In this document: positions 1 to 6,581 of the stretch, one piece after another
How the letters are laid out: each line of letters starts with the position of its first letter
How positions within the stretch are numbered: the first letter of the stretch is position 1
Assembly (NCBI GenBank): GCA_002448975.1
Contig: DKBO01000123.1
Location: forward strand, 1-6,887
Reading direction: 5' to 3'
Source of the DNA: Nitrospiraceae bacterium UBA6898
GTDB taxonomy: Bacteria; Nitrospirota; Thermodesulfovibrionia; Thermodesulfovibrionales; UBA6898
Length of the DNA: 6,887 nucleotides
Notes under the pieces: generated by a model
The model's input: only the letters and a program-made list of their open reading frames with translations
What the model was told of the DNA's origin: nothing
The model's database searches: none
Translations under genes and position numbers: made by a program

Positions 1-178
1 CAGCAGGTCTGAAGGCCATGATCTCAGGAGGCGTCGTATATTCATTTCCCGGACAGAACGGACAGAACCCCCCCTTTTTTCTCTGTGTGACCGAAAGAAA
101 ATCGGTCGGCCGTTTTCCCCGCTCAACCGATATAATCACCCATCGACCTACGATGGGGTCTTTTCTGAGTTCAGGCAT
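1..178 (-). CDS. galT: Galactose-1-phosphate uridylyltransferase, N-terminal part (cut by window edge)
   Basis: GalT moves UMP between UDP-glucose and galactose-1-phosphate in the cytoplasmic Leloir pathway. The visible 59 residues begin MPELRKDPIVGRWVIISVE and continue through RGKRPTDF to FCPFCPGNE near residues 38-46. Cys39 and Cys42 form the CxxC that binds the structural metal in the GalT branch of the HIT superfamily. The HxHxH catalytic motif lies beyond the window, so catalytic competence cannot be judged. The ATG at 178 is preceded by a strong Shine-Dalgarno (GGGAGGT, four bases upstream), and the conserved N-terminus begins right there. A run of six A then seven G encodes RKKGG at residues 33-37. 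Conserved sequence lies in the same frame on both sides, so the run is not a frameshift. The gene is divergent from the MBL-fold gene. The family is secure; the sugar substrate is inferred. Confidence 0.88.
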   Translation of the reverse strand, partial: MPELRKDPIVGRWVIISVERGKRPTDFLSVTQRKKGGFCPFCPGNEYTTPPEIMAFRPA

Positions 179-249
179 ACTACCTCCCTCTCTGCATGCA
201 CGCGGTAACATCCGCTCCTGCTGCATGTTTTGTTTTGCTGATTTTCGTT

Positions 250-277
250 ATTATATCACAGAACTTATGTGCGTAAA
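250..277 (-). promoter_or_regulatory. Sigma70-like promoter for galT
   Basis: Read on the minus strand, TTTACG (277-272) is followed after 16 bases by a perfect TATAAT (255-250). This would start transcription near 243 and give a leader of about 65 bases before the galT ATG at 178. The -35 hexamer includes the first base of the start codon of the divergent MBL-fold gene. A plus-strand TATTAT at 249-254 covers almost the same bases and could serve that gene, but I see no good -35 for it. The assignment is by motif only. Confidence 0.55.
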
Positions 278-1254
278 TGAAGCCGGCATTTCATCATAAG
301 CTTCTTAACGGCGCCTTTGGAGACCCCTGCTTACACGTGAGGATACTCAGGGAGAGGCGGTCGTTGCTCTTTGACCTTGGGGATATCCACACCCTTTCTC
401 CTGTCTCGCTCAACCGCATCAGTGACGTTTTCATTTCCCATGCGCATATCGATCATTTCATAGGTTTTGATCTGCTGCTCAGGGCGTCATTGAGAAGAAC
501 AGCCCCCCTCACGCTTTATGGTCCGGCCGGAATCATCAGGAACGTCGAAGGGAGGCTGAGAGGATACTCCTGGAACCTCGTCGGGGGATACCCCCTCGTG
601 ATCTCTGTCCTTGAATATGATGGCAAGTTTCTTCGCCGAGCAGAGTTCCGCGCAGAATCGCGGTTCATGAGACAGACAGCGCCGCATGCCGCGTCCAACG
701 GAGTGCTGATTGAAGAACCGTTGTTTACGGTCAGAGCAGCGGTGCTCGACCACGGGATCCCCTGTCTGGCGTTTTCCCTTGAAGAACCACTCCGCATAAA
801 TATCGATAAGGACAGGCTTCTCAAGAAAAATCTTTCGGTTGGTCCCTGGCTCACAGAACTCAGGCAAAAAGTCAGGGAGGGCACTCCTGCAGGATCACTT
901 GTTATCGGAGGAAAACGATATCCCGTCAGGAGGCTGCTCGATATCGTAAGGACAGGCAGGGGACAGAAGATATGTTATGCAACCGATGTCGGCATTAGCC
1001 GCACCAACGCCGAAAAACTGATCGAACTGGCCGAACATGCTGACATATTGTATTGTGAGGCGTATTTCATGGAAAAGCATAGGGATCTCGCAACTGAGCG
1101 CTTTCACCTGACAACCCGGGAATGCGGCCGCATTGCGCGCCTGGCCGGAGTCATGAGCCTCCATCCCATGCACTTCTCACCGAGGTACCATGGGTACGAA
1201 AGAGACTTGATCAGAGAGGTTAAAGAGGAATTCGGCAGGATGGTTTCTTGTTGA
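277..1254 (+). CDS. Metallo-beta-lactamase-fold hydrolase, divergent RNase Z-like
   Basis: This 325-residue cytoplasmic protein carries all the metal-binding positions of the RNase Z (ElaC) family: HAHIDH at 55-60, His159 in LDHGIPCLAF, Asp237 in YATDVG, and His299 in MHFSPRY. His277 in HLTTRE matches the RNase Z histidine of the HST motif. The stretch near 180-197 (DRLLKKNLSVGPWLTELR) resembles the GxxPGPLxxxL segment of RNase Z. RNase Z normally cuts 3' trailers from tRNA precursors. The N-terminus differs: there is no LGTG signature, and GDIHTLSP replaces the usual GEGTQ segment. It may therefore be a paralogue with another substrate. An in-frame TAA lies directly before the ATG, so no upstream start is possible, and MKPAFHHKLLNGAF looks like a genuine N-terminus. 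No Shine-Dalgarno is visible. It is divergent from galT and convergent with nadC. The fold is secure; the substrate is not. Confidence 0.85.
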   Translation: MKPAFHHKLLNGAFGDPCLHVRILRERRSLLFDLGDIHTLSPVSLNRISDVFISHAHIDHFIGFDLLLRASLRRTAPLTLYGPAGIIRNVEGRLRGYSWNLVGGYPLVISVLEYDGKFLRRAEFRAESRFMRQTAPHAASNGVLIEEPLFTVRAAVLDHGIPCLAFSLEEPLRINIDKDRLLKKNLSVGPWLTELRQKVREGTPAGSLVIGGKRYPVRRLLDIVRTGRGQKICYATDVGISRTNAEKLIELAEHADILYCEAYFMEKHRDLATERFHLTTRECGRIARLAGVMSLHPMHFSPRYHGYERDLIREVKEEFGRMVSC

Positions 1255-1641
1255 AAACTCTTTTTCATGCAGTCTTCCCTCAAGGACGCCTGCGCAGCAT
1301 CATCAGAGAATGTGATGGCGATGCCGCTTGCAGGAACACGCACCTCTGCACTCTCTCGGCTGCATGATTTCTTCTTTTTTGCGCCCTACAGATCAGAAAC
1401 CGGAAACAGAGCGCTAGCCCGGATTATGCATGATTAATGCGGGGCTAAGGAAGGAAGGTATGTCGTTCGAATCATCATCGTGTATGAAATATGGCAGGGA
1501 ACTCCCGATGCAGCTCAATCTGCGCCTTTCACCCAGGATGACGGAACTCCGCCTGTGAGTCTGTACAGGGTTCTGATGTACGTGATGGGGGATTGGGAAC
1601 ACTTCACCGGCTACCTCTGCCACAAAAGGTGACGGAAAGAC
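1255..1641. other. Gene-free convergent interval with possible degenerate coding remnant
   Basis: No gene here can be supported. On the plus strand, in the same frame as the MBL-fold gene, 1267-1437 is open from an ATG (56 codons, MQSSLKDACAASSENVM...). After a single TAA the frame stays open to a TGA at 1630-1632, ending ...RVLMYVMGDWEHFTGYLCHKR. The only starts in the second part are internal (GTG at 1480), with no ribosome site. Another short plus frame, 1460-1558 (32 codons), follows AAGGAAGGT, but only one base separates that site from its ATG. A minus-strand frame at 1623-1414 with a GTG start looks random. These could be remains of a decayed gene or chance. No hairpin with a U-run is evident for either converging gene; a six-base-arm AT-rich hairpin (TGAAAA/TTTTCA) at 1252-1267 is too weak to call. 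Confidence 0.3.
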
Positions 1642-2478
1642 CTACTGGACGATCTTGAGGCTGATATCGGCTGCAGTGACCGAATGCGTCAGCGCACCGA
1701 CCGAAATCATATCAACGCCTGTCTCTGCGATTTGCCTGACATTATCGAGCGAGACATTACCCGAGGCCTCAAGCACAACCTTGCCCGCAGCTATTTTTAC
1801 TGCCTCTGCCATATCCTGAATAGTCATGTTATCAAGCATGATGATATCAGGTCTGACAGCAAGGGCTTCTTCAAGGTCCTTCAGGTTCTCGACCTCGACC
1901 TCGATCTTAGCAAGGTGATGGCCGGCCTTTGCGAGCGAGATCGCCTGCCGAATACCCCCTACCGCCTCGATATGGTTGTCCTTTATCAGGATGCCGTCAT
2001 AAAGACCGAAACGATGGTTCACGCCACCACCCATCCTGACCGCATATTTTTCCATAAACCGATGGCAAGGTGTTGTCTTGCGCGTATCCAATATCCGTGT
2101 GCCCGTACCGGAAACTGCCTCAACGAACCGTGAGGTAAGTGTCGCTATGCCGGAGAGCCTTTGCAGGATGTTGAGACTCGTCCGCTCCCCTGCGAGAAGT
2201 AGCCGGGTCTTTCCCGAGACCTCACCCAGCACATCACCTCTTCGAACCTTTGCTCCCTCTGCCTGAAACGTTTTGCATGCTACCGTCGGATCGAGGAGAT
2301 GAAAGACCAGCTGTGCAAATGGAAAACCGGCCAGTATAAAGTTACCCTTTGCAATGAAAAGCGCCCTGGCCTCACTCTCTTCGGGTATAATAACAGACGA
2401 CGTAATATCGCCGTGACCGAGATCTTCCTCAATCGCATGCCGCAACAGCTGGGTCACACTTGCGGGAATATCCATCAT
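1642..2478 (-). CDS. nadC: Nicotinate-nucleotide pyrophosphorylase (carboxylating), quinolinate phosphoribosyltransferase
   Basis: NadC converts quinolinate and PRPP to nicotinate mononucleotide, CO2 and pyrophosphate in de novo NAD synthesis in the cytoplasm. At 278 residues it has the usual length. Family motifs run in order: EEDLGHGDITS (17-27), GERTSLNILQRLSGIAT (97-113), DTRKTTP (131-137), EKYAVRMGGGVNHRFGLYDG (143-162), KDNHI, then EVEVENL, DIIMLDNM, LEASGNVS and ISVGALTHS near the C-terminus. The Arg, Lys and His residues known to bind quinolinate and PRPP are present in these motifs. After TTP the sequence is CHR where GLR is common; this looks tolerated. The start ATG overlaps the valS stop as ATGA (2478-2475), indicating translational coupling; a second ATG follows immediately, so the true first residue could be either. 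No terminator is evident after the TAG at 1642. Confidence 0.96.
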   Translation of the reverse strand: MMDIPASVTQLLRHAIEEDLGHGDITSSVIIPEESEARALFIAKGNFILAGFPFAQLVFHLLDPTVACKTFQAEGAKVRRGDVLGEVSGKTRLLLAGERTSLNILQRLSGIATLTSRFVEAVSGTGTRILDTRKTTPCHRFMEKYAVRMGGGVNHRFGLYDGILIKDNHIEAVGGIRQAISLAKAGHHLAKIEVEVENLKDLEEALAVRPDIIMLDNMTIQDMAEAVKIAAGKVVLEASGNVSLDNVRQIAETGVDMISVGALTHSVTAADISLKIVQ

Positions 2479-5129
2479 GCCTGTTTGCCTTTGAGGTCAA
2501 GCATCTTCTGAAGATTCTCCTTAATCCTTTCCATTTTTTTCGTGCAGTCATCATATTTATCCTTCTCTTTGGCAACGATCTCTTGGGGCGCCCTGCTGAC
2601 AAAGTCCTCGTTGCGAAGCTTCTTACCGAGGAACCCCGCGGTTTCCTCGAGCTTTGCCATTTCCTTCCTGATACGCTCTATCTCAAGGTCGATATCCAGC
2701 AATCCCTCGAGAGGAACGAATACCTCGACATACGATCTTACCGCAACAGACGCCCCGCTCGGTTTCTCCAGATCTGCGCCGATCTTCAGGATATCTGCCC
2801 GGGCAAGCTTTTGCAAAAACAGCAGGTTTTCTTCAAGGATTTCACGCACGCGATCTGAATGTGTCTTCACCAGGGCCTTCAGCTCCAGCGTCGGCGATAA
2901 ATTAAGCTCTCCCCGTATTGTTCTGACCGCAGTGACAGCTTCCATGAGGACTTCCATCTGATCTTCCGCGACAGGGTCCCGGGGAATACCTTCCGGAAAG
3001 GCTGCCGTGACAATGCTGATACCCTCATGAGGCATCGTCTGCCAGATCTCCTCGGTAACAAAGGGCATGAACGGATGGAGCAACCTGAGCGTCTTCTCCA
3101 AAAGGTACAGCAGACATTCCTGAACAGCTGTCTTTTCTCCCGAATCTCCGTACAGTACCGGCTTCACCATCTCGATATACCAATCGCAGAGTTCGTGCCA
3201 GATGAAATGGTACATACTGCCGGCCGCATCATTGAACCGGTATTCCTCAAGTGCCTTGCGTACATCCTCTGTGGTTGCCGACAACCTGCTGACAGCCCAT
3301 CGGCTTCCCACGTCAAGGCCTTGCATATCGGGAAATGCGGGAAGAGCTTTCTCTTCGGCGTTGGCAAGGATAAAACGTGCAGCGTTCCAAAGTTTGTTCA
3401 CAAAGTGGCGGTATCCTTCCACCCTTTCCTCGGCGAACTTCACGTCGCGACCTTGGGCTGCAAAGGCAGCAAGGGTAAAACGGAAGGCATCGGTTCCGTA
3501 TTTGTCCATCATAACAAGCGGATCGATCACATTACCCTTGGATTTCGACATCTTTTGACCGCTTGCATCCCTGACAAGAGCATGGATATAAACATGTCTG
3601 AATGGCACGTCATCCATAAACTGGATTCCCAGCATCATCATACGGGCAACCCAGAAGAAGATGATGTCAAAGCCGGTGACCAGCACGGAAGTCGGATAGT
3701 ACTTCTGCAGTTCCTTTGTCCGCTCAGGCCAACCCAGGGTGGAAAAAGGCCAGAGGGCCGAAGAAAACCAGGTATCCAGCACATCCTCTTCCTGCCTGAG
3801 GCGGATGCTACCGCATTTCTCGCATTGCTCAGGCTCTCTACGCGCGACCATGACCTCACCGCAGTCACAGAACCAGGCAGGGATCCTGTGCCCCCACCAG
3901 ATTTGGCGTGATATGCACCAGTCCTTGATATTTTCCATCCACGCAAAGTAGGTATTTTCCCAGGTCTTAGGCACAAAATCCGTTTTCCGGTCATGTACCG
4001 CAGCCATGGCCTTTTGCGCCAGCGGTCCCACTTTCACGTACCACTGCAGCGCAGGCAGCGGCTCAATGATCGTCTTGCAGCGGTAGCATTGACTGATCGC
4101 GTGGATATACCGTTCCTGTTTGTCAAGAAATCCGGCATCCTGGAGGTCCTTGATGACAGCCCCTCTGCACACATAGCGGTCCATGCCAGCATAGCGTTCT
4201 CCGGCATCAGCAGTCATCGTACCATCAGGAGCTATTACGGTGAGAAACGGCAGCACCGGCGACTGTCTCTTTGCCATGGCCTCATCATTAAAGTCATGGG
4301 ACGGTGTGACCTTTACTGCTCCCGTGCCGAAGGCCGGATCAACAGACGCATCTGCGATGACCGGGATGCTCCTTCCCGTGAGAGGAAGGGCTATGGCCTT
4401 ACCTATCGCAAAGCGGTATCGTGCATCTTCAGGATTTACTGCGACCGCAGCGTCACCGAGCATGGTCTCAGGTCGCGTCGTCGCTACCGCGATATGTCCG
4501 TTGCCGTCTGCAAAAGGGTATCGCATGAAAGTTAATCTGCCTTCAATTTCCTCATGCTCGACTTCTATGTCTGAAAGTGCGGTATGACATCTCGGACACC
4601 AATTGATCAGTCTGTTGTCGCGGTAAATAAGGCCCTGCTCATAGAGGCTTACAAATACCTCATTGACCGCCCGGGAGAGTCCTTCATCAAGCGTAAACCG
4701 TTCACGCGACCAGTCGCAGGATGCGCCGAGCCTTTTGAGCTGATTGCTGATCCTGCCGCCGTACTCAGATTTCCAGGTCCAGATGCGCTCAATGAACTTT
4801 TCCCTGCCGAGAGTATGCCGGTCAATGCCTTCTGCCGCGATCTGCCGCTCTACGACATTTTGCGTCGCAATACCGGCATGATCCATACCGGGTATCCAGA
4901 GCACATTATAGCCGGACATTCGTTTCCAGCGGATAAGGATATCCTGGAGCGTAGCGTTCAGGGCATGTCCCATGTGGAGTGTGCCGGTAACGTTCGGGGG
5001 CGGGATGACAATCGTGAAGGGTTCGGCAGCATCATTCGGGTCAGCGCTAAACAGGCCGCTGCTCAGCCAGAATGCATACCATTTCTTCTCTGTATGTTCA
5101 GGTTGATAGCTCTTCTCTAATTCAGCCAT
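2475..5129 (-). CDS. valS: Valine--tRNA ligase
   Basis: ValRS attaches valine to tRNA-Val and hydrolyses mischarged Thr-tRNA-Val. From the ATG at 5129 the protein is 884 residues, normal for the family. It shows the class Ia HIGH box as HMGH (52-55, in PPPNVTGTLHMGHALN), GMDHAGIATQ, and the CP1 editing-domain motif TTRPETMLGD (217-226). Cys pairs typical of ValRS zinc knuckles lie at 178/181, 348/351, 421/423 and 436/439. KMSKS is at 526-530. An anticodon-binding domain follows, and a C-terminal tRNA-binding coiled coil covers about 815-880. The frame extends upstream to a TTG at 5177, but that extension would run through a terminator-like hairpin and MAELEKSYQPEHTEKKW is the conserved start, so I chose 5129. 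No Shine-Dalgarno precedes this ATG. The stop overlaps nadC by four bases. Identity is certain; the exact start is likely. Confidence 0.96.
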   Translation of the reverse strand: MAELEKSYQPEHTEKKWYAFWLSSGLFSADPNDAAEPFTIVIPPPNVTGTLHMGHALNATLQDILIRWKRMSGYNVLWIPGMDHAGIATQNVVERQIAAEGIDRHTLGREKFIERIWTWKSEYGGRISNQLKRLGASCDWSRERFTLDEGLSRAVNEVFVSLYEQGLIYRDNRLINWCPRCHTALSDIEVEHEEIEGRLTFMRYPFADGNGHIAVATTRPETMLGDAAVAVNPEDARYRFAIGKAIALPLTGRSIPVIADASVDPAFGTGAVKVTPSHDFNDEAMAKRQSPVLPFLTVIAPDGTMTADAGERYAGMDRYVCRGAVIKDLQDAGFLDKQERYIHAISQCYRCKTIIEPLPALQWYVKVGPLAQKAMAAVHDRKTDFVPKTWENTYFAWMENIKDWCISRQIWWGHRIPAWFCDCGEVMVARREPEQCEKCGSIRLRQEEDVLDTWFSSALWPFSTLGWPERTKELQKYYPTSVLVTGFDIIFFWVARMMMLGIQFMDDVPFRHVYIHALVRDASGQKMSKSKGNVIDPLVMMDKYGTDAFRFTLAAFAAQGRDVKFAEERVEGYRHFVNKLWNAARFILANAEEKALPAFPDMQGLDVGSRWAVSRLSATTEDVRKALEEYRFNDAAGSMYHFIWHELCDWYIEMVKPVLYGDSGEKTAVQECLLYLLEKTLRLLHPFMPFVTEEIWQTMPHEGISIVTAAFPEGIPRDPVAEDQMEVLMEAVTAVRTIRGELNLSPTLELKALVKTHSDRVREILEENLLFLQKLARADILKIGADLEKPSGASVAVRSYVEVFVPLEGLLDIDLEIERIRKEMAKLEETAGFLGKKLRNEDFVSRAPQEIVAKEKDKYDDCTKKMERIKENLQKMLDLKGKQA

Positions 5130-5132
5130 GGC

Positions 5133-5167
5133 AAGAAAAACGGGGAATCGGATGCTCCGCTTCCCCG
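5133..5167 (-). terminator. Rho-independent terminator or attenuator between response regulator and valS
   Basis: In minus-strand RNA the arms CGGGGAA (5167-5161) and UUCCCCG (5147-5141) pair perfectly. Then comes a single G/A mismatch, four more pairs (CGGA/UCCG) and a three-base loop. The hairpin is followed directly by UUUUU (5140-5136), C and UU. It begins 22 bases after the response regulator stop, so it would end that transcript. The U-run finishes only three bases before the valS ATG, so any readthrough or attenuated transcript enters valS directly. The only GGAG in the leader is buried in the stem. The plus strand has no U-run on the other side, so it is one-directional. Confidence 0.75.
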
Positions 5168-5189
5168 CCCGTATCAAAAATCGTAGCGT

Positions 5190-6218
5190 TTAGAATTCTG
5201 ACTTGATCTTTTCGATCTCTTTCGAGATCATCGATCCCGCAAGGTCCGGGACTGTCTCCCAAATGACCTTTTCAACCTCTGCGGTCAGGGATGAGATTGA
5301 CCCCTTCAATATCTCCTTAAGCATCTTCTCCGCAAGCTCTGGGGCAACCTCCCAAAGAACCTTTTCAACAGACTCCTTCATTGCAGGTATGAGCGACTGC
5401 AAGATCGTCTCCTTGATATCAAGAGAAGACAGGAAAGTATCAACGCGATCCCTAACCGTGTGTTCAAACGCGGACATCATCTCTTCTTTTGACGGTGCAA
5501 CGATCTGCGGTGAGACCATTTCTCCCGTCAGCTTGATCCCGGGAACTTCCTCACGCACGGGGGTGAAGAAAGGCTCTTCCGCCGTGCTCTCTTCAGGGAG
5601 CCCGAGTTCCTCACCTGCAGCTACCTCTGAGGCGAGATCGATCTCTTCAGCACCTGCCTCGGGAACATCCTCCATGGACCAGAGGTCCTCATCCGGCCCT
5701 TCCCTGTCAACCGTGTGTGCCGCCTCTTCCGTTTCCTCTGCCGTCTCCTCGGCAAGTTCGAATACATCCTCTCCAGATCCAGCTGCTGCTTCGGCTTCAA
5801 CCGCGGCGTCGGGCTCCAGAGGAACAGCCTGCGCTTCTTCATCTGCTGCACTCATGGTAAGCACGGCATTAATCTTGCTAATCAATTCCTGAGACTCAAA
5901 TGGTTTAATAACAGAATCATCAGCCCTCACCTCGCTTGCCAGTTCCTCGTCAATCGGTTCAAAGGCTCCCGCAAGAAGAATGACCGGGACATGCGAAAGC
6001 TCGGGGCTCTTCTTGATTCTGTCACAAAGCTGATATCCGTTCACCTTCGGCATTTCTATGTCAGCGAGGACAATATCAGGCTTGAAACTTGAGAGAATAT
6101 TCAGGGCGTCTTCACCGTTACTCACAGATTTTATCTCAAAATCTTCCTCGGCGAGTACCAGCTCCACCACCTTCTGTATGGTTATACTGTCATCCGCGAG
6201 TAACAGCTTGCGAGCCAT
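5190..6218 (-). CDS. Response regulator with acidic linker and duplicated C-terminal helical module
   Basis: The N-terminal 120 residues are a CheY-like receiver: acidic pair Asp9-Asp10, phospho-acceptor Asp53 in LADIEMP, and Lys105 in IKPF. The usual Thr/Ser switch residue is Ala83 (ILLAGAFEP). Residues about 123-240 are a low-complexity linker rich in Glu, Ala and Asp, probably disordered. The last 100 residues look alpha-helical and contain an imperfect 31-residue repeat: VEKVLWEVAPELAEKML (from 284) and VEKVIWETVPDLAGSMI (from 315). There is no DNA-binding, GGDEF, HD-GYP or kinase domain, so the output is probably protein-protein contact. I recall similar receivers with WEVxPDLAE tails in delta-proteobacterial and Nitrospirota genomes, without a firm function. 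The ATG at 6218 follows TTGAGGTGAAGA, a good Shine-Dalgarno. No partner kinase is in the window. It has its own strong promoter and a terminator after it, so it is probably monocistronic. Confidence 0.9.
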   Translation of the reverse strand: MARKLLLADDSITIQKVVELVLAEEDFEIKSVSNGEDALNILSSFKPDIVLADIEMPKVNGYQLCDRIKKSPELSHVPVILLAGAFEPIDEELASEVRADDSVIKPFESQELISKINAVLTMSAADEEAQAVPLEPDAAVEAEAAAGSGEDVFELAEETAEETEEAAHTVDREGPDEDLWSMEDVPEAGAEEIDLASEVAAGEELGLPEESTAEEPFFTPVREEVPGIKLTGEMVSPQIVAPSKEEMMSAFEHTVRDRVDTFLSSLDIKETILQSLIPAMKESVEKVLWEVAPELAEKMLKEILKGSISSLTAEVEKVIWETVPDLAGSMISKEIEKIKSEF

Positions 6219-6247
6219 TCTTCACCTCAATTAAAGTATTTTGAGAA

Positions 6248-6276
6248 ATTCTATTGCTAAGTACTCAAAAAGTCAA
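6248..6276 (-). promoter_or_regulatory. Strong sigma70-like promoter for the response regulator, with dyad over the -35
   Basis: On the minus strand TTGACT (6276-6271) and TAGAAT (6253-6248) are separated by exactly 17 bases, predicting a start near 6241 and a leader of about 22 bases before the ATG at 6218. The -35 sits inside a perfect inverted repeat, AAAAGTC-AA-GACTTTT on the plus strand (6268-6283). The dyad could be an operator or, with the U-run that follows it in minus-strand RNA, a weak end signal for the fmdB transcript. Confidence 0.7.
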
Positions 6277-6309
6277 GACTTTTCAGCGTCATCTCGCACA
6301 TATGACAGG

Positions 6310-6328
6310 GCTGAACCGACGGTTCAGC
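6310..6328. repeat. Perfect 19-base dyad, GCTGAACCGACGGTTCAGC
   Basis: Both nine-base arms are complementary about a central A. It lies 13 bases after the fmdB stop and about 35 bases upstream of the regulator -35. In fmdB mRNA it would form an eight-pair stem with a three-base loop but has no following U-run, so it is not a classic terminator. It may be a 3'-stabilising or Rho-dependent end structure, or a binding site for a dimeric protein. Confidence 0.5.
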
Positions 6329-6341
6329 AGGAAGAAACACC

Positions 6342-6548
6342 TCAACCGCCGCCGGAAAAACCGCCTGCGGAAACCGCGGGCGAAATGCTCTTTCCGGAGC
6401 CGGAAGAACAGCAGAATGATGACAACATCTTCTTAACATCGCCCGAAGAACACTTCGGACATTTTGTCTCCTTCTGGTCACCGGTAACACGCTGCAGAAG
6501 AGAGAACTGTTCGCTGCACTTCAGACATATATATTCATAAATAGGCAT
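6342..6548 (-). CDS. FmdB-family zinc ribbon protein
   Basis: This is a 68-residue protein with the FmdB/CxxC zinc ribbon signature: MPIYEYICLKC at the N-terminus, then KCPKC, with Cys8, Cys11, Cys30 and Cys33 as the four presumed zinc ligands. A further Cys pair sits at 46-47, and the tail is rich in Gly and Ser (GGFSGGG), as is common in this family. The name comes from a putative regulator next to formamidase genes; the actual role in most bacteria is unknown and no DNA-binding function is shown here. The ATG at 6548 follows GGGAGGTCGGT, a strong Shine-Dalgarno. It is divergent from amrS and followed by a separately promoted response regulator gene. Confidence 0.9.
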   Translation of the reverse strand: MPIYEYICLKCSEQFSLLQRVTGDQKETKCPKCSSGDVKKMLSSFCCSSGSGKSISPAVSAGGFSGGG

Positions 6549-6581
6549 ACCGACCTCCCAAAGATATTATTTCTAAACTTT

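Noticed and set aside
18..299. Plus-strand open frame of 93 codons
   Set aside because: It lies opposite the conserved galT N-terminus and across the promoter region, and its translation resembles no family.
1414..1623. Minus-strand 69-codon frame with a GTG start after nadC
   Set aside because: No ribosome site, no recognisable motif and low-complexity His/Pro/Ser content; position after nadC would suit birA but nothing resembles it.
3027..3911. Plus-strand open frame of 294 codons inside valS
   Set aside because: It is antisense to conserved valS sequence, including the KMSKS and zinc-knuckle regions; openness follows from valS codon use.
5130..5177. Extended valS N-terminus from a TTG at 5177
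   Set aside because: It would translate the terminator-like hairpin, has no Shine-Dalgarno, and the conserved start MAELEKSYQPEH begins at 5129.
5203..5892. Plus-strand Ser/Ala-rich open frame of 229 codons
   Set aside because: It is the antisense image of the Glu/Ala-rich linker and C-terminal tail of the response regulator.
6241..6540. Plus-strand open frame of 99 codons opposite fmdB
   Set aside because: The minus-strand FmdB protein has a strong Shine-Dalgarno and four zinc-ligand cysteines; this frame is its shadow.
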